The translations under genes were made by a program, and so were the position numbers. From Limosilactobacillus reuteri (lineage in GTDB: Bacteria > Bacillota > Bacilli > Lactobacillales > Lactobacillaceae): a stretch of DNA of 64,000 nt. Shown piece after piece: positions 56,784-64,000 of this stretch. The notes under the pieces were generated by a model. That model was not told where the DNA came from. It ran no database searches and worked only from the letters and a program-made list of their open reading frames with translations. Numbering within the stretch: the stretch's first letter is position 1; every line of letters begins with the position of its first letter. Location: NCBI RefSeq assembly GCF_003072625.1, contig NZ_CP027805.1, forward strand, positions 1,114,001-1,178,000, in the 5' to 3' direction.

Positions 56784-56825
56784 AAGGAGCTATCGAGAAG
56801 AATATTTCTCGACAACTCCTTATAA
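56784..56825 (-). terminator. Terminator behind rpsN
   Basis: AAGGAGCTATCGAGAA pairs with TTCTCGACAACTCCTT around a 6-nt loop. T6 follows on the minus strand. Confidence 0.85.
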
Positions 56826-56839
56826 AAATAAGATTTAAC

Positions 56840-57109
56840 TTACCAACTAGCCTTACGAACACCAGGGATTTGACCCTTGTGTGCTAGTTCACGGAACTTA
56901 ATCCGTGACATTCCAAACTTACGCATGTAAGCATGTGGTCGGCCATCGTAACGGTCACGGTTGTGAAGACGAACCGCACTAGAGTTACGAGGAAGTTTGG
57001 ATAAACCGATGTAGTCGCCCTTCGCCTTTAATTCTTTGCGCTTTTCAGCGTATTTCTTTACTAAAGCTTCTTGGTGATGTAATTTAGCAATCTTTGACTT
57101 TTTTGCCAT
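56840..57109 (-). CDS. rpsN: Ribosomal protein S14, zinc-independent type
   Basis: An 89-residue S14 protein: [60 protein letters not shown]. There is no CxxC pair, which marks the longer zinc-free paralogue that replaces the 61-residue zinc form under zinc shortage in many Firmicutes. It stands alone and not in a ribosomal operon, supporting the paralogue view. No clear Zur site was found upstream. Confidence 0.92.
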   Translation of the reverse strand: MAKKSKIAKLHHQEALVKKYAEKRKELKAKGDYIGLSKLPRNSSAVRLHNRDRYDGRPHAYMRKFGMSRIKFRELAHKGQIPGVRKASW

Positions 57110-57254
57110 TAAGTAGTTCTCCTTTTATATTAAAAACTTTATCTACTATACAATTACTATTTAAAATTAAAACATCTGCGAACTCTTTTCGTTTTAATAT
57201 TATCGCTGATACTTACAAAAAATACAAGGATTTTTCATTACTTTTTGACTTTTC

Positions 57255-58106
57255 TTAACCATTTAGTTTTTTCGCGTATTTACGGTATTCGTCAGCATAA
57301 TTATATTGATTATTATATTTAGTTAAAAGTTCATCATCATGGGTATAAGCCCGCCCCGTCACCATCATCTTCTTGTAAAGGTCACGGTATGGCAAATCAC
57401 TCTTATCGGCAATTTGTTTTTCCTGATCGCGACTATATCCAATATGACGGAAGCTAGTTTCAGCTAAACCAATATCGTCTACTTCCAAAATTAGATAATG
57501 AGCCCGCAAATCACGCTGGAGAGGTTGCCAGTGATTGAATGGCTCGCCGATTGCTCCGGGATTTAAAACCATGCGTTCATCACTCCCATACCGCAAAAGA
57601 TCATGATGGACATGAGCATAAATGGCAATATCAACTGGCTCACCAGCGACATTAAACAGCTTATCAAAGTTTTCACTAGCTTGCGTGGGAAAAAGGTCTT
57701 GGCCCATATTAAGCCAAGGTAAATTATGGGAAATACCAAAATTAAGCGGGCCCACGCGTTTCGTCACGTGCATCGGCCAACTTGCAATTTTATCAACCAT
57801 TCCGTCAGGGGCATGTTCTGCAACATACTGGGCTAACCGTGCAAAGTAAATGTGGGAAGGACGTTCCATATCCATCATCCCACGAGCACCACGCACAACT
57901 AGGTCATCCCAATTCCCTCGTACAATTACTGTCGGCGTCAATTCTTGCAAAATTTCCCAAATTGGTTTTACACTTGGACCCGGCATTAGTAAATCACCAA
58001 TAAACCAATATTCATCAACATGTTGTGCTATACTATCGCGATACATTGCTTGCAACGCTGTTAGATTTCCATGCGTATCTGAAAAGACTGCAATCCTCTT
58101 TTTCAC
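57255..58106 (-). CDS. Metallophosphoesterase, YfcE/MJ0936-like
   Basis: A 283-residue calcineurin-like phosphoesterase with all metal motifs: VFSDTHGNLTAL (DxH), WFIGDLLMPG (GD), VRGNWDDLV (GNxD), ISHNLP and YAHVHHDLL (GHTH-type). It probably cleaves a phosphodiester; the substrate is unknown. The GTG at 58106 is chosen because GGAAGGGG precedes it; the ATG at 58133 has no ribosome binding site. A single gene, divergent from the exporter at 58264. Confidence 0.82.
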   Translation of the reverse strand: MKKRIAVFSDTHGNLTALQAMYRDSIAQHVDEYWFIGDLLMPGPSVKPIWEILQELTPTVIVRGNWDDLVVRGARGMMDMERPSHIYFARLAQYVAEHAPDGMVDKIASWPMHVTKRVGPLNFGISHNLPWLNMGQDLFPTQASENFDKLFNVAGEPVDIAIYAHVHHDLLRYGSDERMVLNPGAIGEPFNHWQPLQRDLRAHYLILEVDDIGLAETSFRHIGYSRDQEKQIADKSDLPYRDLYKKMMVTGRAYTHDDELLTKYNNQYNYADEYRKYAKKLNG

Positions 58107-58263
58107 AGATGATTTCCCCTTCCTTACCTTCATTAATATATTAGCAAATTTTCGAAAGGGAATGCTAAATTAATTTGTATTTTCGGAAGGGATTCCCACA
58201 TTACAAATTATTTTGTTACAATATAGTTTTATGAACAAATCATTTTAGGAGATGATAATTGAA

Positions 58264-59487
58264 ATGGATTCGGAAGTCGCAAGAGGAAAAGTTCCTCACG
58301 GTTGGCACCGAACTTTTTACACCCTTTGGCTCGGCGCGTTCATCACCGGGATGGGCTACTCGATGACGATGCCGTTTATTTCACTTTTTATTGCAGAATT
58401 AGGAAACTTTACGCGTTTTCAGCTCAACATTTACTCAGGACTAGCATTTGGTGCGACCTTCATTAGTCAAGCCATTGTTTCACCATTTTGGGGCAGTCTG
58501 GCTGATCGTAAAGGACGAAAAATGATGTGTATGCGTGCATCGGGAGTAATGGCTTGTACAATCTGTGCAATTGGGTTTGCTCAAAGTGTCTGGATGATTA
58601 TTGGCATGCGGTTCCTTCAAGGAGTCTTTTCTGGCTACATTAATAACGCTACTGCTTTAATGGCTGAGGAAACACCGCATAATAAATCAGGCTGGGTAAT
58701 GTCAGCGATGACTACTGCGGGGGTGGCCGGTAACCTGGTTGGTCCTTTGCTTGGTGGTTTCCTATCAGGATTGTTTGGGTACCGAATCCCATTTTTCATC
58801 ACCGGAGCACTAATGTTTTGTGTCTTTCTCAGTACGTGGTTATTGACGGTAGAACACTTCACCCCAATTAAAAAAGAAGCGATGAAGCCAATGAAAGAGA
58901 TAATTCATAATTTGGATAATCCTCCATTGATCTTCGTTATGTTCTTAACCACAATGATCGTTACCTCTTCTACAATGTCGATTGATCCAATTATCAGTTT
59001 GTACGTTCGGCAATTAATGGGCGGGCACGGTAATATTGCATTTGTCGCTGGGATTGTTGCTGCTACTCCAGGGCTAGGAACATTGCTTGCCGCTTCAAAG
59101 GTTGGTCACACGATGGACCGGATTGGACCAGAAAAAGTATTACAGATTGGGATTCTCACGGCCTTTATCCTCTTTATCCCCATGACCATTACTAAATCTC
59201 CATGGGCCTTGGCATTCTGGCGTTTCTTGCTTGGTTTGGCAAACGCGGCGTTAATGCCTGCTACCCAAACGGTCTTAACCCTTGACGTCCCAACTGAAGC
59301 ATTCGGCCGGATCTTTAGTTACAATCAATCTTTCCAGGCTGCGGGTGCGGTGTTAGGGTCAATTCTTGGGTCATTCATTTCGGGAATTTCTAGTTATGAA
59401 ATGGTCTTTGTCATTACTGGTTTGACTCTCCTGCTTAACTTTATCTTGGTGATGTTGGTTAGACCAAAGAAGCAGCTTACAGAATAA
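58264..59487 (+). CDS. MFS multidrug efflux transporter
   Basis: A 407-residue 12-helix major facilitator. FWGSLADRKGRKMMCM is motif A after helix 2. GVAGNLVGPLLGGFLSG is motif C after helix 5, marking it as a drug:H+ antiporter (DHA1). The second half repeats the pattern weakly (VGHTMDRIGPEKVLQ). The ATG at 58264 is preferred since AGGAG abuts the earlier ATG at 58252. It may share its transcript with ubiE, 20 bp downstream. Confidence 0.87.
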   Translation: MDSEVARGKVPHGWHRTFYTLWLGAFITGMGYSMTMPFISLFIAELGNFTRFQLNIYSGLAFGATFISQAIVSPFWGSLADRKGRKMMCMRASGVMACTICAIGFAQSVWMIIGMRFLQGVFSGYINNATALMAEETPHNKSGWVMSAMTTAGVAGNLVGPLLGGFLSGLFGYRIPFFITGALMFCVFLSTWLLTVEHFTPIKKEAMKPMKEIIHNLDNPPLIFVMFLTTMIVTSSTMSIDPIISLYVRQLMGGHGNIAFVAGIVAATPGLGTLLAASKVGHTMDRIGPEKVLQIGILTAFILFIPMTITKSPWALAFWRFLLGLANAALMPATQTVLTLDVPTEAFGRIFSYNQSFQAAGAVLGSILGSFISGISSYEMVFVITGLTLLLNFILVMLVRPKKQLTE

Positions 59488-59507
59488 TTTAAAGAAAAGA
59501 GAAAATC

Positions 59508-60215
59508 ATGGTTCAAACAAATAAATTATTAAATGAATACGAAGTAAATAACTTATTTTCCCGGGTTGCCCCCCGCTATGACTTATTAAACAATGTGATT
59601 AGTCTAGGAACGCAGAAAATATGGCGACACGAAATCTTTAACCAACTTCAAATTAAGCCTACCGATAACGCCTTAGATGTTTGCTGTGGAACGGGAGGCC
59701 TCGCAATTGCCCTGGCTAAGCGGATCTCTGCTGGACGAGTAACCGGACTTGATTTTAATAAAGAAATGTTGGAAATCGCTAAAGAAAAGACAAAGATGAT
59801 TGGCAATCTTTTTTTGGTACAAGGGGATGCCATGGCGTTGCCGTTTGATGACAATAGCTTTGATATCGTCACCATCGGCTTTGGCTTACGAAATGTTCCA
59901 GATGCAGATAAGGCGCTCAGCGAGATTTACCGGGTCCTCAAGCCAGGTAGGCAATTCGTTAGCTTGGAAATGTCACAGCCGACCAATCCAATTATTAAAG
60001 TCGGCTGGAAAGCTTATTTTACGGCCTTTCCATTAATGGCTTCATTAGCTGGTGGACATTACCGCGATTATCAATATTTAAAGGAAACCAGCCAACAATT
60101 CGTCTCCGCCCACCAACTTGCGCGGATGATGAAGGCAGTCGGATTTAAGGAAGTCCATTACCAACCATTGAACTTTGGCGCAGCTGCATTACATTTTGGG
60201 AATAAGATCGAGTAG
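59508..60215 (+). CDS. ubiE: Demethylmenaquinone methyltransferase
   Basis: A 235-residue SAM-dependent C-methyltransferase (UbiE/MenG). VNNLFSRVAPRYDLLNNVIS, ALDVCCGTGGLAIALAKR (SAM site), FNKEMLEIAKEK, and IGFGLRNVPDADKAL are family signatures. It would methylate demethylmenaquinone. With menA and the polyprenyl synthase nearby the cell could build menaquinone from imported dihydroxynaphthoate; other men genes are not in this window. Confidence 0.93.
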   Translation: MVQTNKLLNEYEVNNLFSRVAPRYDLLNNVISLGTQKIWRHEIFNQLQIKPTDNALDVCCGTGGLAIALAKRISAGRVTGLDFNKEMLEIAKEKTKMIGNLFLVQGDAMALPFDDNSFDIVTIGFGLRNVPDADKALSEIYRVLKPGRQFVSLEMSQPTNPIIKVGWKAYFTAFPLMASLAGGHYRDYQYLKETSQQFVSAHQLARMMKAVGFKEVHYQPLNFGAAALHFGNKIE

Positions 60216-60216
60216 G

Positions 60217-62116
60217 AGATAATTGATTAGTTCAATTATCGACCTCTCACACCACCGTACGTACGGTTCCGTATACGGCGGTTCGACAACTTAATCACAT
60301 TGAATTGACTGGAGCGTCTTGGACATATTCATAAGTCCGAGTTGTTCCAGTTTTCTATTAGTTAGAGAATAGCTCAAGGTCTTACTATGTGCAGTTCGCC
60401 AGTAGCCCTTTCGGGTACTAGCGAAGACATATGCATCATGCTGGGACAGCCCCAACTTCTGTAAGTTAGTTACCTTAGTTTTAAACTTTTTCCATTGCTT
60501 CCAAATATACTGCCTTATTCGGACCCTCAACCACTTGTCAAGGCGTTGAATAAAGTTAGTTAGTTTCCCAATTGAGTAGTACTGAAGCCACCCACGCATT
60601 TTTCGATGAATTTCTTCAAACATTCTTGTCAGAGATATTCCACGATTACGTTTAGTTAATAACTTCAGTGCTTTCATTACTCGTTGTTGCGATTGTTTAG
60701 CTGGACGGGCGTAGGCCCCATTGTGGTCTACACCCAACGAAAAGCCAAGAAACTTCAATCGTAGCGGGCTACCGACTTTGGTTTTATCTGGGTTCACTTT
60801 AACTTTCAAGCGCTTTTCTAGAAACTGGGTAATGCTTCGCATTACTCGTTCTCCGGCTCGTTGACTTTTAACATAGATGTTACAATCATCCGCATAGCGC
60901 ACAAAGTGGTGACCACGTCTAGTCAACTCTTTGTCCAACTCATTTAGATAGATGTTCGCCAGTAGTGGTGACAATGGCCCTCCTTGTGGGGTTCCTTTTT
61001 CACTCTTAGCGAAAAGCCCATGGTCTAAGACTCCGCTAGTTAGAAACTTACGAATGAGTCTTAGTGTCCATGGGTCATCAATATATTGTTGGAGATACTT
61101 AATCATCAAGTCATGATTAACGTTATCAAAATAGGCTTTTAGGTCTAAGTCGACAACTCTCCGATAACCTTGATTATAAAGATCTACTACTTTTGAAATA
61201 GCGTCATGGGCCCCACGGTGGGGACGGAAGCCAAAGCTATTATCAGAGAAAACACGCTCAAAGATAGGCGTAAGAATTTGGGCTACAGCTTGTTGAACCA
61301 TTCGGTCCACCACCGTTGGTATTCCAAGTCTTCTTACTCCACCATTAGGCTTCGGAATTTCTACCCGTTTGACTGGAGCTGGTTTATACTTGCCCTCACG
61401 CAAACTAGCGATCAGTTCCGTCTTATTTTCTCTGAGATATGGCAGAAGGTCATTGACTGTCATATCGTCAACACCTGCTGCTCCTTTATTTCTCTTAACT
61501 CGCAAATAAGCCTGATTAAGGTTATTGCGATCCAAGACCAGGTCTTGGACAGTGACACTCATACCTTTACCTTCACCATAACCGGTACTACGCGCCCTTG
61601 TGTACTTTCGGTTTTCCAAACCTATTCTCGACAAGCGGTCAGCTTGTTGTTCTGTTTTCTGCGATTGTCGCACCTGATTACACCTCCGATATAAGTTACA
61701 AGTTATTGTCGTTCAGTCCTTCATCTGATTATTCAAACTACTATGACCTCGGCTGACTTCTGGCTTACTCAACACTGCATCACTGCACCGCTTGTTTCTG
61801 TGGAAATTAAACTTATTCCTCTTGTCGGAAACGTGTAGGCCAGATCTCCCCGGGTAAGAATATTAGCTTTCGTACCATGTCATCGTTAGCTTTACTGAGA
61901 CCAACTTCGAGTAGTATTGGACTTTAACTTGTCTAGCAGCCTTATCCAGTTAATTTCAGCCTTATAGCTACTTCTTGTTCATCGATGCAGTACTTTGCCT
62001 TAGACTTCCTTCAGATTCCACCTCACGGTGGACACCCTTGTCCTCAGCTCATGGTTCCGACTACTACGGCCCATAGCGGACTTTCACCACCTAGCTAATA
62101 CCCATGCCGGGCGCAC
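60217..62116 (-). mobile_element. Group II intron
   Basis: On the minus strand it starts GTGCGCCCGGCATGGG (62116), the canonical 5' end. It ends in a domain V-like hairpin (about 60285-60241, with CCGTACGTACGG) and a domain VI hairpin (60240-60217), and encodes a reverse transcriptase. It sits immediately behind the menA terminator, a site type known for group IIC introns, and its 3' end lies 1-2 bp from the ubiE stop. The 62115-61674 region is the structured domain I-III part and has no other gene. Confidence 0.88.
60291..61673 (-). CDS. ltrA: Group II intron reverse transcriptase/maturase
   Basis: A 460-residue intron-encoded protein starting at GTG 61673 behind CGGAGGTG. RT blocks are visible: NKGAAGVDDMTVNDL, FGFRPHRGAHDAI, VVDLDLKAYFDNVNHD, GTPQGGPLSPLLANIYL and FVRYADDCNIYV with the catalytic YADD. 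The maturase (domain X) follows: RMFEEIHRKMRGWLQYYSIG. No endonuclease domain is seen at the end. Intact, so retrohoming is possible. Confidence 0.93.
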   Translation of the reverse strand: MRQSQKTEQQADRLSRIGLENRKYTRARSTGYGEGKGMSVTVQDLVLDRNNLNQAYLRVKRNKGAAGVDDMTVNDLLPYLRENKTELIASLREGKYKPAPVKRVEIPKPNGGVRRLGIPTVVDRMVQQAVAQILTPIFERVFSDNSFGFRPHRGAHDAISKVVDLYNQGYRRVVDLDLKAYFDNVNHDLMIKYLQQYIDDPWTLRLIRKFLTSGVLDHGLFAKSEKGTPQGGPLSPLLANIYLNELDKELTRRGHHFVRYADDCNIYVKSQRAGERVMRSITQFLEKRLKVKVNPDKTKVGSPLRLKFLGFSLGVDHNGAYARPAKQSQQRVMKALKLLTKRNRGISLTRMFEEIHRKMRGWLQYYSIGKLTNFIQRLDKWLRVRIRQYIWKQWKKFKTKVTNLQKLGLSQHDAYVFASTRKGYWRTAHSKTLSYSLTNRKLEQLGLMNMSKTLQSIQCD

Positions 62117-62117
62117 T

Positions 62118-62156
62118 AGAAAAATCGGGTCTGAAAAATTCAGAACCCGATTTTTT
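62118..62156 (-). terminator. Terminator behind menA, target of the intron
   Basis: AATCGGGT(T)CTGA..TCAG ACCCGATT with T-runs; the menA stop codon is at its foot. The intron begins directly after the T-run on the minus strand. Confidence 0.85.
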
Positions 62157-63054
62157 AAATCAACCCAATCGCAAACGTTACGACTTGAACCAATGAGCCA
62201 ATTAATAGTATCTTAACTGCACATGGGAATGTCTCTTTCTTAACTTGCTTAGCAAATAACATCCGTGTTTGCTTAACCACAAACGGGATAATCAATAAGG
62301 TTAACAAGACTGTCCATGGCGTGAAACGAAGAACCGCAGCGAAAATAATAGCTAAAAACGCTAAAACGTTCTTAATAGCAAACGCATATAGACCATTTTT
62401 CTGCCCAATAAAGTGAATAACTGTATGACGGCGATTGTCTTCATCTTCACCCGCATCACAAATATTATTTGCTAATAATAGGTTGGAAATCCATAATTCA
62501 TCTGGTAAAGCAACGAGAAAGACGACCCCGATATTTGCCCAGGACCATGTAAATTGTGGGCCAACATTAATGAAGACAGAAATAAGGGTAATCATGAACC
62601 CCATTGTAAATCCCGAGGCAAATTCACCAACTGGCAACCCTGACAAAGGAAATGGACCAGAAGAGTAAAGAATGCCGATCGCAAAACAAAAGATTCCCAT
62701 CCATAGTAATGGAAGGCCAACACGGGTAACTAAATAGATTCCGATTAAGCCGGCTACTATACTAAAGGCAAGCAAGAGGCCGAGAACTAAACGCGGTGAA
62801 ATATTTTCCCGCCCAATAATATTTGTATTTTTCTTATAATCAACGGTGTCAATGGCATGGTTATAATCATTATAATTATCCATCATATCAACCGCCATAT
62901 TGAATAATAGCATTGCAATGAAAAACAGAAATGAATTCATTAGGTTTAGTGAATGATAATAATAGACACTAAGGCAAATCCCGAGGAACATTGGTAAAAT
63001 ACTGGCAGTTTTCGCCTTAATTTCTACTAATTCTAAAAAAATATTTAACGACAT
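62155..63054 (-). CDS. menA: UbiA-family prenyltransferase, MenA-like
   Basis: A 299-residue membrane protein with about 8-9 helices. The first Asp-rich motif is in NMAVDMMDNYNDYNHAID; the second, around NICDAGEDEDNRRHT, is recognisable. It would attach a polyprenyl chain to 1,4-dihydroxy-2-naphthoate. It is divergent from the polyprenyl synthase gene and convergent with ubiE, so the three genes surround the intron. Confidence 0.88.
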   Translation of the reverse strand: MSLNIFLELVEIKAKTASILPMFLGICLSVYYYHSLNLMNSFLFFIAMLLFNMAVDMMDNYNDYNHAIDTVDYKKNTNIIGRENISPRLVLGLLLAFSIVAGLIGIYLVTRVGLPLLWMGIFCFAIGILYSSGPFPLSGLPVGEFASGFTMGFMITLISVFINVGPQFTWSWANIGVVFLVALPDELWISNLLLANNICDAGEDEDNRRHTVIHFIGQKNGLYAFAIKNVLAFLAIIFAAVLRFTPWTVLLTLLIIPFVVKQTRMLFAKQVKKETFPCAVKILLIGSLVQVVTFAIGLI

Positions 63055-63134
63055 TTAGTAAATTTTCCTTTCATAATTCCTTAGTTGTTCGGTACAATAT
63101 AGATGGTACACCATAACAAAGGAATTATCGATTA

Positions 63135-64000
63135 ATGAAACAACATTTTTTCCATACCTATCCGGCGATTAATAACGCTCTGGGTAAAGTAAATCAAACA
63201 ATTAATGACCGGATTGCAATTAAAAATCCCCAACTGCGCGATGCCCTACAACAAATGGCTTCAAATGGTGGTAAATACCTTCGTCCAGCATTCTTCCTTT
63301 TATTTGCAAATATCAATCATCAAACTGCAACTGAACAAGAAAAACTAATTAAAATTGCCTCTTCACTTGAGGTTTTACACATGGCTACTTTGATTCATGA
63401 CGATATTATTGATGATTCACCTAAACGTCGTGGAGCCGTCAGTGTTCAAGCTGCCTTTGGTAAAGATACGGCTGTCTATACGGGGGACTTCCTTTTTACT
63501 ATCTTTTTTGACCTCCTCGTGGAAACGATGACTGGTTCTCCCTATCTGACACGAAACGCCCAGACAATGCGCAAAATTCTTACTGGAGAACTAGGACAAA
63601 TGGATAATCGCTTTGATCTTGATCAATCATTACTCGATTATTATCGCAATGTAAACGGCAAAACGGCTGCCATTTTTAGTCTTGCCGCTGAAGAAGGAGC
63701 CTATTTTGGTCATGCCGATCATCGGACCATCAATTTAGCAAAACGGATTGGCCAAAACATTGGGATTAGCTTCCAGATATTAGATGATATCCTTGATTAT
63801 TCAGGGGATGAACGTCTTAACAAGCCCGTTTTGGAGGATTTAGCAACCGGTGTTTACTCCCTCCCACTTCTTTTAACCTTACAAAATAATCGTCATGAAT
63901 TAGAACCGTTACTTGCCAAGAAACGCCAAATGACGATTGAAGATATGGAAAAAGTCCAAAAGATTGTTGTCACTCATGGTGGTGTTAAACAGGCACAAGA
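63135..64000 (+). CDS. Polyprenyl diphosphate synthase, partial (3' end outside the window)
   Basis: An open frame from ATG 63135 to the window edge, 288 codons: FLL near residue 55, HMATLIHDDIIDDSPKRRG with the first Asp-rich motif, GKTAAIFSLAAEEGA, and FQILDDILDYSGDE with the second. It is a trans-prenyl chain-elongating enzyme of the HepT/IspB type, probably making the menaquinone side chain together with menA and ubiE. About 30-40 residues are missing at the C-terminus. Confidence 0.92.
   Translation, partial: MKQHFFHTYPAINNALGKVNQTINDRIAIKNPQLRDALQQMASNGGKYLRPAFFLLFANINHQTATEQEKLIKIASSLEVLHMATLIHDDIIDDSPKRRGAVSVQAAFGKDTAVYTGDFLFTIFFDLLVETMTGSPYLTRNAQTMRKILTGELGQMDNRFDLDQSLLDYYRNVNGKTAAIFSLAAEEGAYFGHADHRTINLAKRIGQNIGISFQILDDILDYSGDERLNKPVLEDLATGVYSLPLLLTLQNNRHELEPLLAKKRQMTIEDMEKVQKIVVTHGGVKQAQ

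Noticed and set aside
61795-61830. GTGGAAATTAA shared by the intron region and the structured segment at 35952
   Set aside because: Only about 11 bp agree and the similarity does not continue.

Overview
The window looks like a chromosome segment of a low-GC lactic acid bacterium of the Lactobacillaceae, most likely Limosilactobacillus (L. reuteri group). Pointers are a Met-type T-box in front of mmuMP, an ISLre2-family transposon, a ComX/SigH-like sigma factor, a YSIRK/MucBP adhesin, an AhpC plus AhpF-like pair, and a partial menaquinone gene set (ubiE, menA, polyprenyl synthase). This assignment rests on gene content and was not tested by any search.

Layout. 0.2-0.85 kb: a MazEF/PemIK-type toxin-antitoxin pair. 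1.3-3.95 kb: methionine salvage genes mmuP-mmuM behind a T-box leader. 4-17 kb: a decayed defence island. It holds a toxin-antitoxin locus (C-terminal piece of a RelA/SpoT-fold toxin plus a Panacea/DUF4065 antitoxin) cut by an IS30 and an ISLre2 element, the N-terminal part of an OLD/RecF-like ATPase gene cut by an IS66 remnant, and a McrBC-like restriction system broken by IS30, by IS3 with loss of the P-loop region, and by an amber codon. The OLD-like and McrB-like genes both have LexA/SOS-box promoters on related upstream sequence.

17-35.6 kb: an exopolysaccharide cluster on the minus strand. In transcription order: LytR-CpsA-Psr protein, chain-length regulator, BY-kinase, priming glycosyltransferase, rfbA, rfbC, rfbB, terminator, three glycosyltransferases, polymerase, flippase, glf, terminator. 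A 4.4-kb IS66 carrying a nested IS21 follows, then an isolated rfbD. The gene set predicts a polymer using dTDP-rhamnose and UDP-galactofuranose.

36-46 kb: an HxlR regulator, an IS200/IS605 element with intact-looking TnpA and TnpB, a sigma factor behind a perfect 16-bp palindrome, glpK, a tautomerase, a CPA2 antiporter and a C69 dipeptidase. 46.1-51.3 kb: a large MucBP adhesin pseudogene with four in-frame nonsense codons, an IS5 insertion and no anchor. 52-64 kb: peroxide defence (ahpC and an AhpF-like enzyme with swapped domain order), serine dehydratase, an alternative S14 protein, a phosphoesterase, an MFS exporter, and ubiE / menA / polyprenyl synthase. A group II intron sits directly behind the menA terminator. 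The last gene runs off the window.

The most interesting material is in the 4-17 kb island: the disrupted RelA-fold toxin/Panacea pair, which has a coding fragment without a start codon that simple ORF calling misses, and the twin SOS-controlled promoters of two nuclease systems.
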